Below, piece by piece: positions 1 to 7,681 of a stretch of 64,000 nt of DNA (its first letter is position 1; the number at the start of each line of letters is the position of its first letter). The DNA lies in assembly GCF_040412085.2 (NCBI RefSeq), contig NZ_CP115920.1, positions 2,232,001 through 2,296,000 on the forward strand, read 5' to 3'. The stretch comes from Vibrio sp. CB1-14. GTDB lineage: Bacteria; Pseudomonadota; Gammaproteobacteria; Enterobacterales; Vibrionaceae. The notes beneath the pieces were generated by a model that worked only from the letters and a program-made list of their open reading frames with translations, was not told the origin of the DNA and searched no databases. A program made the translations under genes and the position numbers.

Positions 1-175
1 CGTTTTCAAGCTGAGTATTTCTTATATGAGGTCCGTTAAGCGTGATATAACTCACATGGAATTGAAGGGAAATTTTTGAAATTGCTGAATATTGAGTGCA
101 ATGGCAAGTTTTTCATTGGCCATGAAACTCTTTCATGAAATCAAATTTGGAAATAGTGACCTAAGTAGTAAAGAT

Positions 176-210
176 GCCCATGCAAACACCAAAGAAGCGT
201 GTGCATGGGC
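176..210 (-). terminator. Possible terminator of the small gene at 234-506
   Basis: A 9-bp perfect stem (176-184 with 202-210, core GCCCATGCA) lies just past the stop codon of the leftward gene. On the minus strand it is followed only by a short ATCTTT, so the T-tract is weak. The rest of 1-233 shows no credible gene. Confidence 0.35.
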
Positions 211-233
211 TGTAATGATAAGAATGATCTTGT

Positions 234-506
234 CTATAATCCTAGCTTTTGTCGAGCCACCTGATACTCATCTTCAATAGTATCAATGACATACTGACTT
301 GGCGCTCTGTCAGAGACGTATCTCGCGCGTACTTCTATGTTCTCAAGTTGTGCGCTCCGCCAGTTTTCTAGCGCCTGTTCTATATCGCTTTTTGACATAC
401 TACTTTTGATCGATTGTATGGTCATATAATCCAGCGCATCCTGGCTAGTGGCTGTAAATGAAACCGCTGATGCAATAATGGTCAACGTAATTAACTTTGC
501 TCTCAT
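234..506 (-). CDS. Small exported protein of unknown function
   Basis: A 90-residue product whose first ~20 residues (MRAKLITLTIIASAVSFTA) look like a signal peptide, followed by a short, charged, probably helical mature region with a C-terminal KLGL. I chose the ATG at 504-506 because a TAAGGA ribosome site sits directly upstream; the frame stays open to 593 but that extension has no ribosome site. No family recognised. It is divergent from the GH9 gene and shares its 380-bp upstream region, including a candidate CRP site, so the two may be co-regulated. The signal peptide points to periplasmic location; function cannot be inferred. Confidence 0.6.
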   Translation of the reverse strand: MRAKLITLTIIASAVSFTATSQDALDYMTIQSIKSSMSKSDIEQALENWRSAQLENIEVRARYVSDRAPSQYVIDTIEDEYQVARQKLGL

Positions 507-650
507 AACAATATTCCTTAACCTTATAAAAGACGAATAAGACACGTTGAAACACGAAACCGGTTTCAAGAAAATATGCCCTAACATCGACATTAACTAA
601 TAAGAAAATGTCAATACAATAGTAGTACAGAACTGTGAAATATCCATTTT

Positions 651-666
651 CGTGACGATGTTCACG
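651..666. promoter_or_regulatory. Candidate CRP site between the small exported gene and the GH9 gene
   Basis: CGTGACGATGTTCACG is a perfect GTGA-N6-TCAC dyad (652-655 and 662-665), the CRP-cAMP core. It lies about 220 bp upstream of the GH9 start and 145 bp from the start of the leftward gene. The remaining 507-886 gap is AT-rich and I see no other clear element in it apart from the GGAGG ribosome site at 878-882. Confidence 0.55.
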
Positions 667-886
667 TTAATTTCTTATGAGTAATTGTTTAGGCTAACCT
701 TGCTAGGTCGAGATGCGCTTTCATGGCTACATAAATATTTTCATGAAAACAATTCACCAGCACGATAGCCGTTGTATATTTGTTCACAGTTATAATGCTA
801 AGCATTTATTTAAATTCAATTTTCCACCAATCTTCCTTGCCTTAAGCACTACCCAATATATGGTTAGACAAAATAATGGAGGACAT

Positions 887-3178
887 ATGACAAAACTAAA
901 CAAGATAAGTGCTGTTATTCTTTGTGCCGCATTTCATTCTTCAGCCGCGCTGAGTGATGAGATGATTCGTAATGGTAATTTTAGTAGTGCTCTCGACGGT
1001 TGGTGGACCGCAGGTGCAAGCGCAACGCCAAAGGATGGCTTCGCTTGCATGGATATAAAGAGTACAGGTAGTGACGCTTGGAGCGTGATCTTAGGTCACG
1101 CCGGAGTGGGTTTGGAACAGGGCGAGAAGTACTCCATTCGCTTTGATGCCTACGCTAGTGTCGATACCCAAATGAAAACCCTGATACAACATGAAGGTCC
1201 TCCTTATACTCATTACTTCCTCACAGAAACCGTACTTTCCACCAAACCGGAGTCGTATCAGTATGAGTTTACACATCAGCTTGATAGTGATGCTGGAGGC
1301 GAATTCCAATTCCAAATGGGCGCACAGAAAACAGGCTCTGTGTGTGTGGCCAATGTCTCAATCGAAGGAAAGCCCTATTTTGAGGTGTCTAAGACCTCGC
1401 CCATCCGCACTAATCAAGTCGGCTTTTATCCTCAAGCGGATAAGCTTATCTTTATCACTTCTGACTCCAAGCAACCTTTACGCTGGACGCTTAAAAATGC
1501 TCAAGGCATCAACATCGATCTCGGTCGAACATCAGTCTTTGGTTTAAACCCAGCCTCTGGTGAGCATCTTCATCAAATCGACCTATCAAACCTAACCACT
1601 GAACAAACCGGACTGACGATCTCGGTTGATGGCGAAGACAGCTATCCATTTAGCATCCAAAAGAACCTTTACCAGTCGCTTAAACACGATGCTTTCTCCT
1701 ACTTCTATCAAAACCGAAGTGGTATTGAGATCCAAAAAGAATATGTTCAAAGAGCCGATTTAGCGAGGCCAGCGGGGCATACTAACGACCGCGTAACCTG
1801 CTTTGATAAAGAGGATGCGTGGGGAAATCAGTGGCCAGGTTGTGAGCTTTCTATCGACGTGACCGGAGGTTGGTATGATGCGGGCGATCACGGAAAATAT
1901 ACGGTTAATGGCGGAATCACTACATGGACACTACTCAACCTATATGAACGCGGGTTATGGCTCGACAATGCCAAGCTTCCGTTTAGCGGCGAAGAGGTAA
2001 AGATCCCCGAAGCCTCGCAAGATGTTAATCCAGTGCTGTCGGAAGCGCGCTGGAACGTTGAGTTCATGCTGGCAATGCAAGTACCCGAAGGACAAAATGT
2101 TAGCGTTCCTATTGGCGATCAATCTGCTAGTAAAGCACTTGAGCTGACCGCCATTGATGCTTCTCATCTGGCGTTTCATAAAGTCGCCGACGAAGTGTGG
2201 ACTGGTATGCCATTACCACCGCACAAAGACGATAAAAAGCGCTATGTCGGCCAGCCAAGTACGGCTGCGACTCTTAACCTTGCGGCGATTGGCGCTCAAT
2301 GTGGACGATTATGGAAAGATATCGATCCTAGCTTCGCCAAACGTTGTCTAACCGCTGCCGAAAAAGCGTGGACAGCAGCTTTAGCGCATCCGGACATTTT
2401 TGCCTACGACAACTTCACCGGCTCAGGCCCATATGATGACTTGGTTTTGAGTGATGAGTTCTATTGGGCGGCGAGTGAACTGTTCATTACCACGGGTAAC
2501 GCTCAATATCGCGACTTCTTGAAAAGCTCTCCACACTATCTAGAGACACCAAAAGGTAACATTGCCACCGACGGCGATATTTTCTGGCAATACACTGCGC
2601 CACTCGGCACCATCAGCCTTGCCGTTGTTCCTAATAACCTAGGGAAAGAAGCGATTTCACAAGCTAGAACTAACATCATTCAAACGGCCTCTAACTACGA
2701 AGCACAAGTGACTAAAGAGGGTTACCACATTCCTTACTCTGTCGAAGAGTACCCTTGGGGGTCAAACTCAAACTTGGTTAACCGAAGCTTATTCTTAGTA
2801 TATGCCAATGACTTCAGTGGCGAAGTGAAGTTTCTAAAGGCAGCAGCGAACGCGATGGATTACATACTGGGGGCCAACCCGATGAACATTTCCTATGTTA
2901 CCGGTTATGGCAGCCACGCGGCGCAAAATCCTCACCACCGTTTTTGGGCAAAGGCGGCAGATGAAAACTCTCCGGCTCCTGCACCTGGTGCTTTAATTGG
3001 TGGGCCTAACTCGATCAGCTTTTCCGACCCCATTGCGGCAACAATGAAAGGACAATGCATCGGACAAACCTGCTATCGAGATAACATTGGTGCATGGTCA
3101 CTCAATGAAATCACCATTAACTGGAATGCTCCGCTGGTTTGGGTTGCGTCAGCTTTGGACGAGGGAAATCTGCACTAA
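887..3178 (+). CDS. Secreted glycoside hydrolase family 9 beta-glucanase (endoglucanase/cellodextrinase type)
   Basis: Predicted to hydrolyse beta-1,4-glucosidic bonds outside the cytoplasm. The 763-residue precursor has a signal peptide (about 1-23), a carbohydrate-binding region resembling CBM4/9 (about 27-160), an Ig-like CelD_N domain (about 168-260) and a GH9 (alpha/alpha)6 catalytic domain to the end. The GH9 hallmarks are visible: YDAGDHGKY with the catalytic-base Asp pair at 331-334, the NPHHR substrate histidines at 681-685, and the C-terminal NEITINWNAPLVW with the general-acid Glu at 741. The start at 887 is supported by GGAGG at 878-882; the frame extends to 713 without a signal peptide. 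A GH16 glucanase follows 74 bp downstream. A CRP-like site upstream suggests catabolite control. Whether it acts on cellulose, cellodextrins or mixed-linkage glucan cannot be told from sequence alone. Confidence 0.9.
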   Translation: MTKLNKISAVILCAAFHSSAALSDEMIRNGNFSSALDGWWTAGASATPKDGFACMDIKSTGSDAWSVILGHAGVGLEQGEKYSIRFDAYASVDTQMKTLIQHEGPPYTHYFLTETVLSTKPESYQYEFTHQLDSDAGGEFQFQMGAQKTGSVCVANVSIEGKPYFEVSKTSPIRTNQVGFYPQADKLIFITSDSKQPLRWTLKNAQGINIDLGRTSVFGLNPASGEHLHQIDLSNLTTEQTGLTISVDGEDSYPFSIQKNLYQSLKHDAFSYFYQNRSGIEIQKEYVQRADLARPAGHTNDRVTCFDKEDAWGNQWPGCELSIDVTGGWYDAGDHGKYTVNGGITTWTLLNLYERGLWLDNAKLPFSGEEVKIPEASQDVNPVLSEARWNVEFMLAMQVPEGQNVSVPIGDQSASKALELTAIDASHLAFHKVADEVWTGMPLPPHKDDKKRYVGQPSTAATLNLAAIGAQCGRLWKDIDPSFAKRCLTAAEKAWTAALAHPDIFAYDNFTGSGPYDDLVLSDEFYWAASELFITTGNAQYRDFLKSSPHYLETPKGNIATDGDIFWQYTAPLGTISLAVVPNNLGKEAISQARTNIIQTASNYEAQVTKEGYHIPYSVEEYPWGSNSNLVNRSLFLVYANDFSGEVKFLKAAANAMDYILGANPMNISYVTGYGSHAAQNPHHRFWAKAADENSPAPAPGALIGGPNSISFSDPIAATMKGQCIGQTCYRDNIGAWSLNEITINWNAPLVWVASALDEGNLH

Positions 3179-3206
3179 TACTGAGCTTTTTTGAATCAAT
3201 CCAAAT

Positions 3207-3226
3207 GGCCAGCCTCTAGGCTGGCC
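3207..3226 (+). terminator. Hairpin between the GH9 and GH16 genes
   Basis: Perfect 8-bp stem (GGCCAGCC / GGCTGGCC, loop TCTA). The following TATTGTCTACTTTT is only partly T-rich, so it could be a weak terminator or an mRNA-stabilising hairpin that lowers GH16 expression relative to GH9. Confidence 0.5.
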
Positions 3227-3252
3227 TATTGTCTACTTTTAAGAGGTTCATA

Positions 3253-4041
3253 ATGACCACAATGTTAAAACTCGTTTGGCTTATCCCTGCGATACTGATC
3301 ACCGCTTGCAGTTCAGAGAGCAAAACACCGCCGCAAGTCAACGAGGGCACTTCCCCCTCCTTCAATACTGCAGATCAACCTTTGTATGGCGCTGAGGTGT
3401 TTAGTCACGACAAAGTACTGTTTGGAAAGTTCGTTATCCGCATGAAAATGGTCTCTAGTCCCGGCGTCATTTCATCGTTCTTTACCTATGACAACGAAAG
3501 CTGGGCAGGGGGGATACCTTGGCGTGAAATCGATATTGAGTCGGTAGGAAAACGAAAGGATTTGCTGCAAACCAACTTAATCACTGGTGAAGCAAGCCAT
3601 CGTATCCACTCAGAACAGCTCCACACTGTTGATGATATCGATGAATTTCATGAACATACTCTTATCTGGACACCGGACGAAATTACCTGGCAAGTTGATG
3701 GCGTGACCATACATCAAGAGCTGGCTTCGCAGTCTCTGCAAGTTCAAGACATGCGTGATACTCCACAAAGCTATCGCATGAACCTTTGGGTTGCAGATTC
3801 CATCGATTGGGCCGGGCGATTCAATATAGACAACCTACCGCTGGAGCAAACCATCGATTGGATTAAGTACTACGCCTATGACAATGGGGAATTTACTCTT
3901 GAGTGGCGTGATGACTTTACTTACTTCGATAGCAACCGCTGGGGTAAAGGAGATTGGAGCTTCGCTGAAAACCTCGCGAACTTTAGGCCAGACAACGCAG
4001 TCATTGTAGACGATGCCCTGGTATTACGATTGACCCGCTAG
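3253..4041 (+). CDS. Circularly permuted GH16 beta-1,3-1,4-glucanase (lichenase-like) lipoprotein
   Basis: Predicted retaining endo-glucanase for mixed-linkage beta-glucan, anchored as a lipoprotein (lipobox ITAC, Cys19). The 262-residue protein carries the GH16 catalytic motif WREIDIE (nucleophile Glu92, acid/base Glu96), then HTLIWTPDEITWQVDG and RMNLWVADS, all in the lichenase style. The segment that normally opens a Bacillus lichenase (F..FD...W.KGDW...N..., then a D..LVLRLT strand) is instead at the C-terminus (about 214-262), and the protein begins with YGAEVFS....FGKFVIRMKM, which is internal in ordinary lichenases. This is the domain order I know from the Fibrobacter succinogenes 1,3-1,4-glucanase. 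Start chosen at 3253 (AGAGG upstream, lipoprotein signal); the frame opens at 3229. Pairs with the GH9 gene. Confidence 0.88.
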   Translation: MTTMLKLVWLIPAILITACSSESKTPPQVNEGTSPSFNTADQPLYGAEVFSHDKVLFGKFVIRMKMVSSPGVISSFFTYDNESWAGGIPWREIDIESVGKRKDLLQTNLITGEASHRIHSEQLHTVDDIDEFHEHTLIWTPDEITWQVDGVTIHQELASQSLQVQDMRDTPQSYRMNLWVADSIDWAGRFNIDNLPLEQTIDWIKYYAYDNGEFTLEWRDDFTYFDSNRWGKGDWSFAENLANFRPDNAVIVDDALVLRLTR

Positions 4042-4081
4042 GTTATTTCATTTCAACCAAAATATTCCATGTAACTAAATC

Positions 4082-4111
4082 AAAAAGCCCGTGACAAAAA
4101 CGGGCTCTTTT
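4082..4111. terminator. Bidirectional terminator between convergent genes
   Basis: Stem AGCCCG (4086-4091) / CGGGCT (4101-4106) with an A-run before and CTTTT after, so it can end both the rightward GH16 transcript and the leftward lipoprotein transcript. Confidence 0.75.
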
Positions 4112-4132
4112 GATTACGCGCAGAAAATACAA

Positions 4133-4825
4133 TTAGCTCGGACGGCTCATCTTAACGCGCTGTTTCACTCGGTCAATGCGCTCTTTGTTGATGCGTTCTT
4201 TTAACTGAGGCTTAATATCTGCTACTGGAACAGCCTTCCATTCACCCTCATGATAGACAACGATATAAGATGCACGACTGATTTCCTCACGTACCACCCA
4301 CTTACCGTCATCGATACGTTTCACATCGCCACGAACATTCCCATCGGGTCCTCGGACAGTCCAAATGCCATTGTCATTTTTGCTACCGGTAATCGTATGC
4401 TCCGTGTGCAGCGAAGAGATAGTAATCACATCATCTTGAACCAAGATTTCACCAATACGAACGCCATTATAAGTAATGGAGTACAGAGTCTCACCTTCTG
4501 TTTCACGCTCTTTGACCGTAGAGATCTTCGCATCTGGGTTAACCGGTGTTTCATATTCCGGTAAGTGCACAGGGACATCTTGGTCTAAATCTGGGATATA
4601 CACATAGCCGAAGTCAAAGCCTAAACCTGGCTCTGTTGGCTCAGAGTCCTCTGGTACACTATTACCATAGCCTGGATCCACATTTTCAAAACCCAGGTCG
4701 CCATCAAACTCAGGCAGTGGTTCTGTCGGCGATGAGCTTCCACCACTTGATGAGCAGCCTGCAAGTAAAGCGACAGCAAGTGCAGAGCAAAGTAGTTTAG
4801 ATTTTCGAATCGAGGTAAATTTCAT
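4133..4825 (-). CDS. Lipoprotein of unknown function with acidic Pro/Gly-rich linker
   Basis: A 230-residue protein with a clear lipoprotein signal (LLAGC, Cys24). A low-complexity Ser/Gly stretch and an acidic, Pro-, Gly- and aromatic-rich linker follow (about 25-95). The C-terminal part (about 97-230) looks like a compact beta-rich domain of repeated short strands (YSITYNGVRIGEILV, GIWTVRGPDGNVRGDV, GKWVVREE) and ends in a very basic tail rich in Lys/Arg. No catalytic motif or family recognised. It is convergent with the beta-glucanase genes, so a shared role is possible but unsupported. Start codon ATG at 4823-4825. Confidence 0.75.
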   Translation of the reverse strand: MKFTSIRKSKLLCSALAVALLAGCSSSGGSSSPTEPLPEFDGDLGFENVDPGYGNSVPEDSEPTEPGLGFDFGYVYIPDLDQDVPVHLPEYETPVNPDAKISTVKERETEGETLYSITYNGVRIGEILVQDDVITISSLHTEHTITGSKNDNGIWTVRGPDGNVRGDVKRIDDGKWVVREEISRASYIVVYHEGEWKAVPVADIKPQLKERINKERIDRVKQRVKMSRPS

Positions 4826-5047
4826 GATGTTTTGCCTTCATGTTTTAAGATGAGCAAAGCTTAAACGCCTCGACCTATTCAAACTATAGGGCAAGAAGTA
4901 ATTCTGATATTTATGTACTGAATATCGAAAACTCTTAGGTGTTAAAAAGTTAGCGGTTTGAATCAGGAGAAAGGCAGCATGTTAGTCATCATTGGGTAGC
5001 AGGCATGAGATTGTGAGACAATGGAGAAAAGTCATAACGTGCAGATA

Positions 5048-5080
5048 CAAAAAAGCCCGCTTCAAAAGCGGGCTTTTTCG
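5048..5080 (-). terminator. Terminator of the tRNA-Val operon
   Basis: Strong stem AAAGCCCGC (5052-5060) / GCGGGCTTT (5068-5076) directly downstream of the second tRNA on the minus strand, with T-runs on both sides once transcribed. Confidence 0.85.
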
Positions 5081-5085
5081 AAATT

Positions 5086-5162
5086 TGGTGGGTCCGGGCG
5101 AACTCGAATCGCCGACCCCCGCCATGTCAAGGCGGTACTCTAACCAACTGAGCTACGGACCC
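5086..5162 (-). tRNA. tRNA-Val (anticodon GAC)
   Basis: A 77-nt cloverleaf with encoded 3' CCA. The acceptor stem is GGGTCCG/CGGACCC; the anticodon arm is CCGCC-TTGACAT-GGCGG, which puts GAC at positions 34-36 (reads GUC and GUU). The T-loop GTTCGAG is intact. It is the downstream member of a two-tRNA transcript. Confidence 0.93.
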
Positions 5163-5200
5163 AAATTTTGTTCCATTCTGAATAAGCATTCAGAGAAGGA

Positions 5201-5277
5201 TGGTGGGTCCGGGCGAATTCGAATCGCCGACCCCTACCATGTCAAGGTAGTACTCTAACCAACTGAGCTACGGACCC
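5201..5277 (-). tRNA. tRNA-Val (anticodon GAC), first copy
   Basis: Same acceptor stem, D arm and GAC anticodon as its neighbour 38 bp away, with encoded CCA. It differs by compensated changes in the anticodon stem (CTACC/GGTAG instead of CCGCC/GGCGG) and in one T-loop base. Transcribed first in the pair. Confidence 0.93.
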
Positions 5278-5457
5278 ATCTCTCTGGAACGAGAAGGATA
5301 TTAACCAGACTACCTTAGCTCTGCAAGCACATTTTTGTATTTTTGATGCCGTTTGGTCTAATCGCCATCAAATCGACTCTTTTTTATGCGTCAGAGCCTA
5401 AAAAATGTGAAGGCTATCAGCTCTTTGGCGAATAATTATAATCAACAAACTAACGAA

Positions 5458-6123
5458 TTATGCCGATTGCTCGTCGTCGAACACCACATTATAGTTCTCT
5501 GTGTACTGACACAGCGGTTGGCGGCTACATGTGAAAAAGCGTCGACCTTTGAACTCCCCTTGCATGGCGGTCTTAATTGTCATTGGACTGCCACAACGCT
5601 TACAGAAGCGAACCTCTTTGTCTGGTTCTATCAAATCAATATGGGCAGCCAGTAAACGGCGAATTTTACCTACTTGATAGCTAAGCTTTACCGAAGCACC
5701 AATCAGCGGAACGTTCGCCGATTTACACACTTGCATGATCAGTCGCTGACGCTCAATTTTTCCTTTATGTAGCTTCTGACCATTATCATATTCTATGATC
5801 ACGCGTGGTTGCATCGTTCTTGGGTCACAGACGACGAAATCAAAATAGCTTTTGGCGATCACGTTATTTGCGATAAACCACTGCTTCTTGCTTTTCATTT
5901 GCTGCGGTGTCACAACATTTGCCATGCTAACTTTAGTCAGTATCACCCCATGATCGCCCACGGCTTCTTTTAACGCATTATAAAACGCCGTTTGTGCTGA
6001 AGATAAAATGGGACCTTTCACTTTGTATTGATACGATTTGGTATCTTCCTGTTTTACAAAGTATTTCAGCGCTACCATGGAAAAACCCACCAGCAAAGCA
6101 AAGACGATAAAAATCTCAAACAT
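5458..6123 (-). CDS. Membrane-anchored DUF2726 protein with C4 zinc ribbon
   Basis: A 221-residue protein with three visible parts: an N-terminal hydrophobic helix (about 1-20), a central DUF2726-like region with restriction-endonuclease-fold features (FDFVVCDPRTMQPRVIIEYDN, about 95-130) and a C-terminal topoisomerase-type zinc ribbon (CKRCGSPM....FFTCSRQPLCQY, about 180-212). Proteins of this layout are thought to bind nucleic acid, but no specific role is established to my knowledge. The ATG at 6121-6123 is preferred; a TTG six codons upstream (6141) is the alternative and neither has a strong ribosome site. Stands alone, between the tRNAs and blc. Confidence 0.78.
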   Translation of the reverse strand: MFEIFIVFALLVGFSMVALKYFVKQEDTKSYQYKVKGPILSSAQTAFYNALKEAVGDHGVILTKVSMANVVTPQQMKSKKQWFIANNVIAKSYFDFVVCDPRTMQPRVIIEYDNGQKLHKGKIERQRLIMQVCKSANVPLIGASVKLSYQVGKIRRLLAAHIDLIEPDKEVRFCKRCGSPMTIKTAMQGEFKGRRFFTCSRQPLCQYTENYNVVFDDEQSA

Positions 6124-6262
6124 GTTTTTAGCAATACCCAATGGCTAAGTAGACAATACTTGCTCAGATTAAGCGCAATACCTAATAGATGCAATCTTTG
6201 TAGTCTTACCGACACAAAATGACGTATATTCAATAAGTAACCAAACTATTAGAGGTTTTAGG

Positions 6263-6799
6263 ATGAAACTGCTACGTCAATGTTTGCTGATTTCCATCAG
6301 CGTGGTACTCCTTGGCTGTACCGGCATGCCAGAAAGTGTTAAACCCGTCTCCAACTTTGAACTAAACCGTTACCTCGGCAAATGGTATGAAGTCGCGAGG
6401 CTAGACCACAGCTTTGAGCGTGGTTTAGATAATGTATCTGCCACCTACTCGCTCAATGAAGACGGCAGTGTAAAAGTACTCAATCGAGGTTGGGATACAG
6501 AGGATTTGGAATGGTCTGAGGCCGAAGGTAAAGCTAAGTTTGTTGAATCTGAAGACATTGCTCACCTAAAAGTATCCTTCTTTGGGCCTTTCTATGGCAG
6601 TTATGTTGTCTACTACCTAGAACCTGACTATTCAGTCGCATTGGTAAGCGGTTATAACTCGGATTATTTTTGGATCCTTTCTCGAACACCATCGATTGAA
6701 TCTAAGCAGCTTGAGAAGTATGTTGAGCGCGCGAACATCGCTGGATTTGATACTGAGAACTTAATCTTCCCAAAACACGACAAAGCTCAAGTGAATTAA
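6263..6799 (+). CDS. blc: Outer-membrane lipocalin lipoprotein Blc
   Basis: Bacterial lipocalin that binds fatty acids or lysophospholipids at the outer membrane. The 178-residue precursor has a lipobox (VLLGC, about Cys19), the lipocalin signature NRYLGKWYEVARLD (about 36-49) with GxW, the second motif around RGWD, and the third near FFGPFYGSYVVYYLE and YFWILSRTP. Length is normal for Blc. AGAGG and AGG lie upstream of the ATG. Downstream gene is convergent, so it is probably monocistronic. Confidence 0.92.
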   Translation: MKLLRQCLLISISVVLLGCTGMPESVKPVSNFELNRYLGKWYEVARLDHSFERGLDNVSATYSLNEDGSVKVLNRGWDTEDLEWSEAEGKAKFVESEDIAHLKVSFFGPFYGSYVVYYLEPDYSVALVSGYNSDYFWILSRTPSIESKQLEKYVERANIAGFDTENLIFPKHDKAQVN

Positions 6800-6809
6800 C
6801 GCTTGCTCG

Positions 6810-7679
6810 CTAACCCCTAGCGAGCAAAGATTTTACCAAGCTTTTAAGTTTAATCTTCGTCACGCGCCAATGAGTGACCGGTCTTCTTGGTGCTGTTTCG
6901 AGGATATGTTGCTTAGCCTTTTCATCAAACGAGACGGGACCACGATGAGCAAGTAACACCCGCTCAGCATTGAGCTTGTATATTTTATCAATCGAATTTC
7001 GATATTGATTGGGATGAAATACAGGAAAAGGCGCAATTAAACGCTGCTTGACCTCCACCATAAGATCCGCCACATAAACCGTCGACTGCTTGGCATTGTA
7101 AACAGAAATGTCGCGATCTGTATGGCCTGGTGTTGTGAGTACCTGCCAATCGTCAAAATACGGTAAAGTATCACCATCGCCCACGGCATGATCGACTTTG
7201 AGTTTGCGTTGATACCATAAGTTGCGCTTGGGCTTACCCATTCGATTCGCCATATACCGGGCCAAAATCAAATCCGTTAGGTGCATAGCCACACCATCAA
7301 TGCCCGCATACCAAGCTTTTGGCTGCTCACTGGAGACAATGTCCGCTCCAGTCAACGCTTTCAACCTATGAGCCGCTCCGGCGTGATCCGGGTGCATATG
7401 CGTGACGACGATGGCTTTGAGATCAGAAACAGGACGATTCAGTTCGTCCCGAATATAGCGTAAAATCGTGCCGACATCGGCTCGGCTTGCGCCGTCCAGT
7501 AACAGCAATTTATCTGGATACTCAGCGAGATAAATCTGTTGGATATAACCTGAAATCTGATGGATTTTCATAAGCCTTGCTAACTGGTCAGACAACCTTG
7601 ATGCAAGATAACCTGATATTAACAACATTGCAACAAACCCTATTATATATAGCGATAGACGTCGCTTTCTGAGGTTCAT
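6810..7679 (-). CDS. Metallo-beta-lactamase fold hydrolase with N-terminal membrane anchor
   Basis: Zinc-dependent hydrolase of the MBL superfamily; substrate unknown. The metal motif THMHPDHAG is clear (about 131-139), with further ligands in TTPGHTDRD and the late LAHRGPV. With the ATG at 7677-7679 the protein (289 residues) starts with a basic stretch and a hydrophobic helix (about 10-28), which looks like a genuine signal anchor. A shorter start at 7571 (MKIHQISGYIQ) has a good AAGG ribosome site and would give a soluble protein. With the long start, its codon 1 is only 2 bp from the start of the divergent GDPD gene. Confidence 0.82.
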   Translation of the reverse strand: MNLRKRRLSLYIIGFVAMLLISGYLASRLSDQLARLMKIHQISGYIQQIYLAEYPDKLLLLDGASRADVGTILRYIRDELNRPVSDLKAIVVTHMHPDHAGAAHRLKALTGADIVSSEQPKAWYAGIDGVAMHLTDLILARYMANRMGKPKRNLWYQRKLKVDHAVGDGDTLPYFDDWQVLTTPGHTDRDISVYNAKQSTVYVADLMVEVKQRLIAPFPVFHPNQYRNSIDKIYKLNAERVLLAHRGPVSFDEKAKQHILETAPRRPVTHWRVTKIKLKSLVKSLLARG

Positions 7680-7681
7680 TT

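Noticed and set aside
92..280. 62-codon open frame at the left edge
   Set aside because: No ribosome site or recognisable domain, and it overlaps both a hairpin and the 3' end of a credible leftward gene.
713..886. 58-residue N-terminal extension of the GH9 protein
   Set aside because: It would hide the signal peptide, and the strong GGAGG ribosome site supports the start at 887.
4992..5258. 88-codon frame covering both tRNA genes
   Set aside because: Antisense to two intact tRNA-Val genes; an artefact of tRNA sequence.
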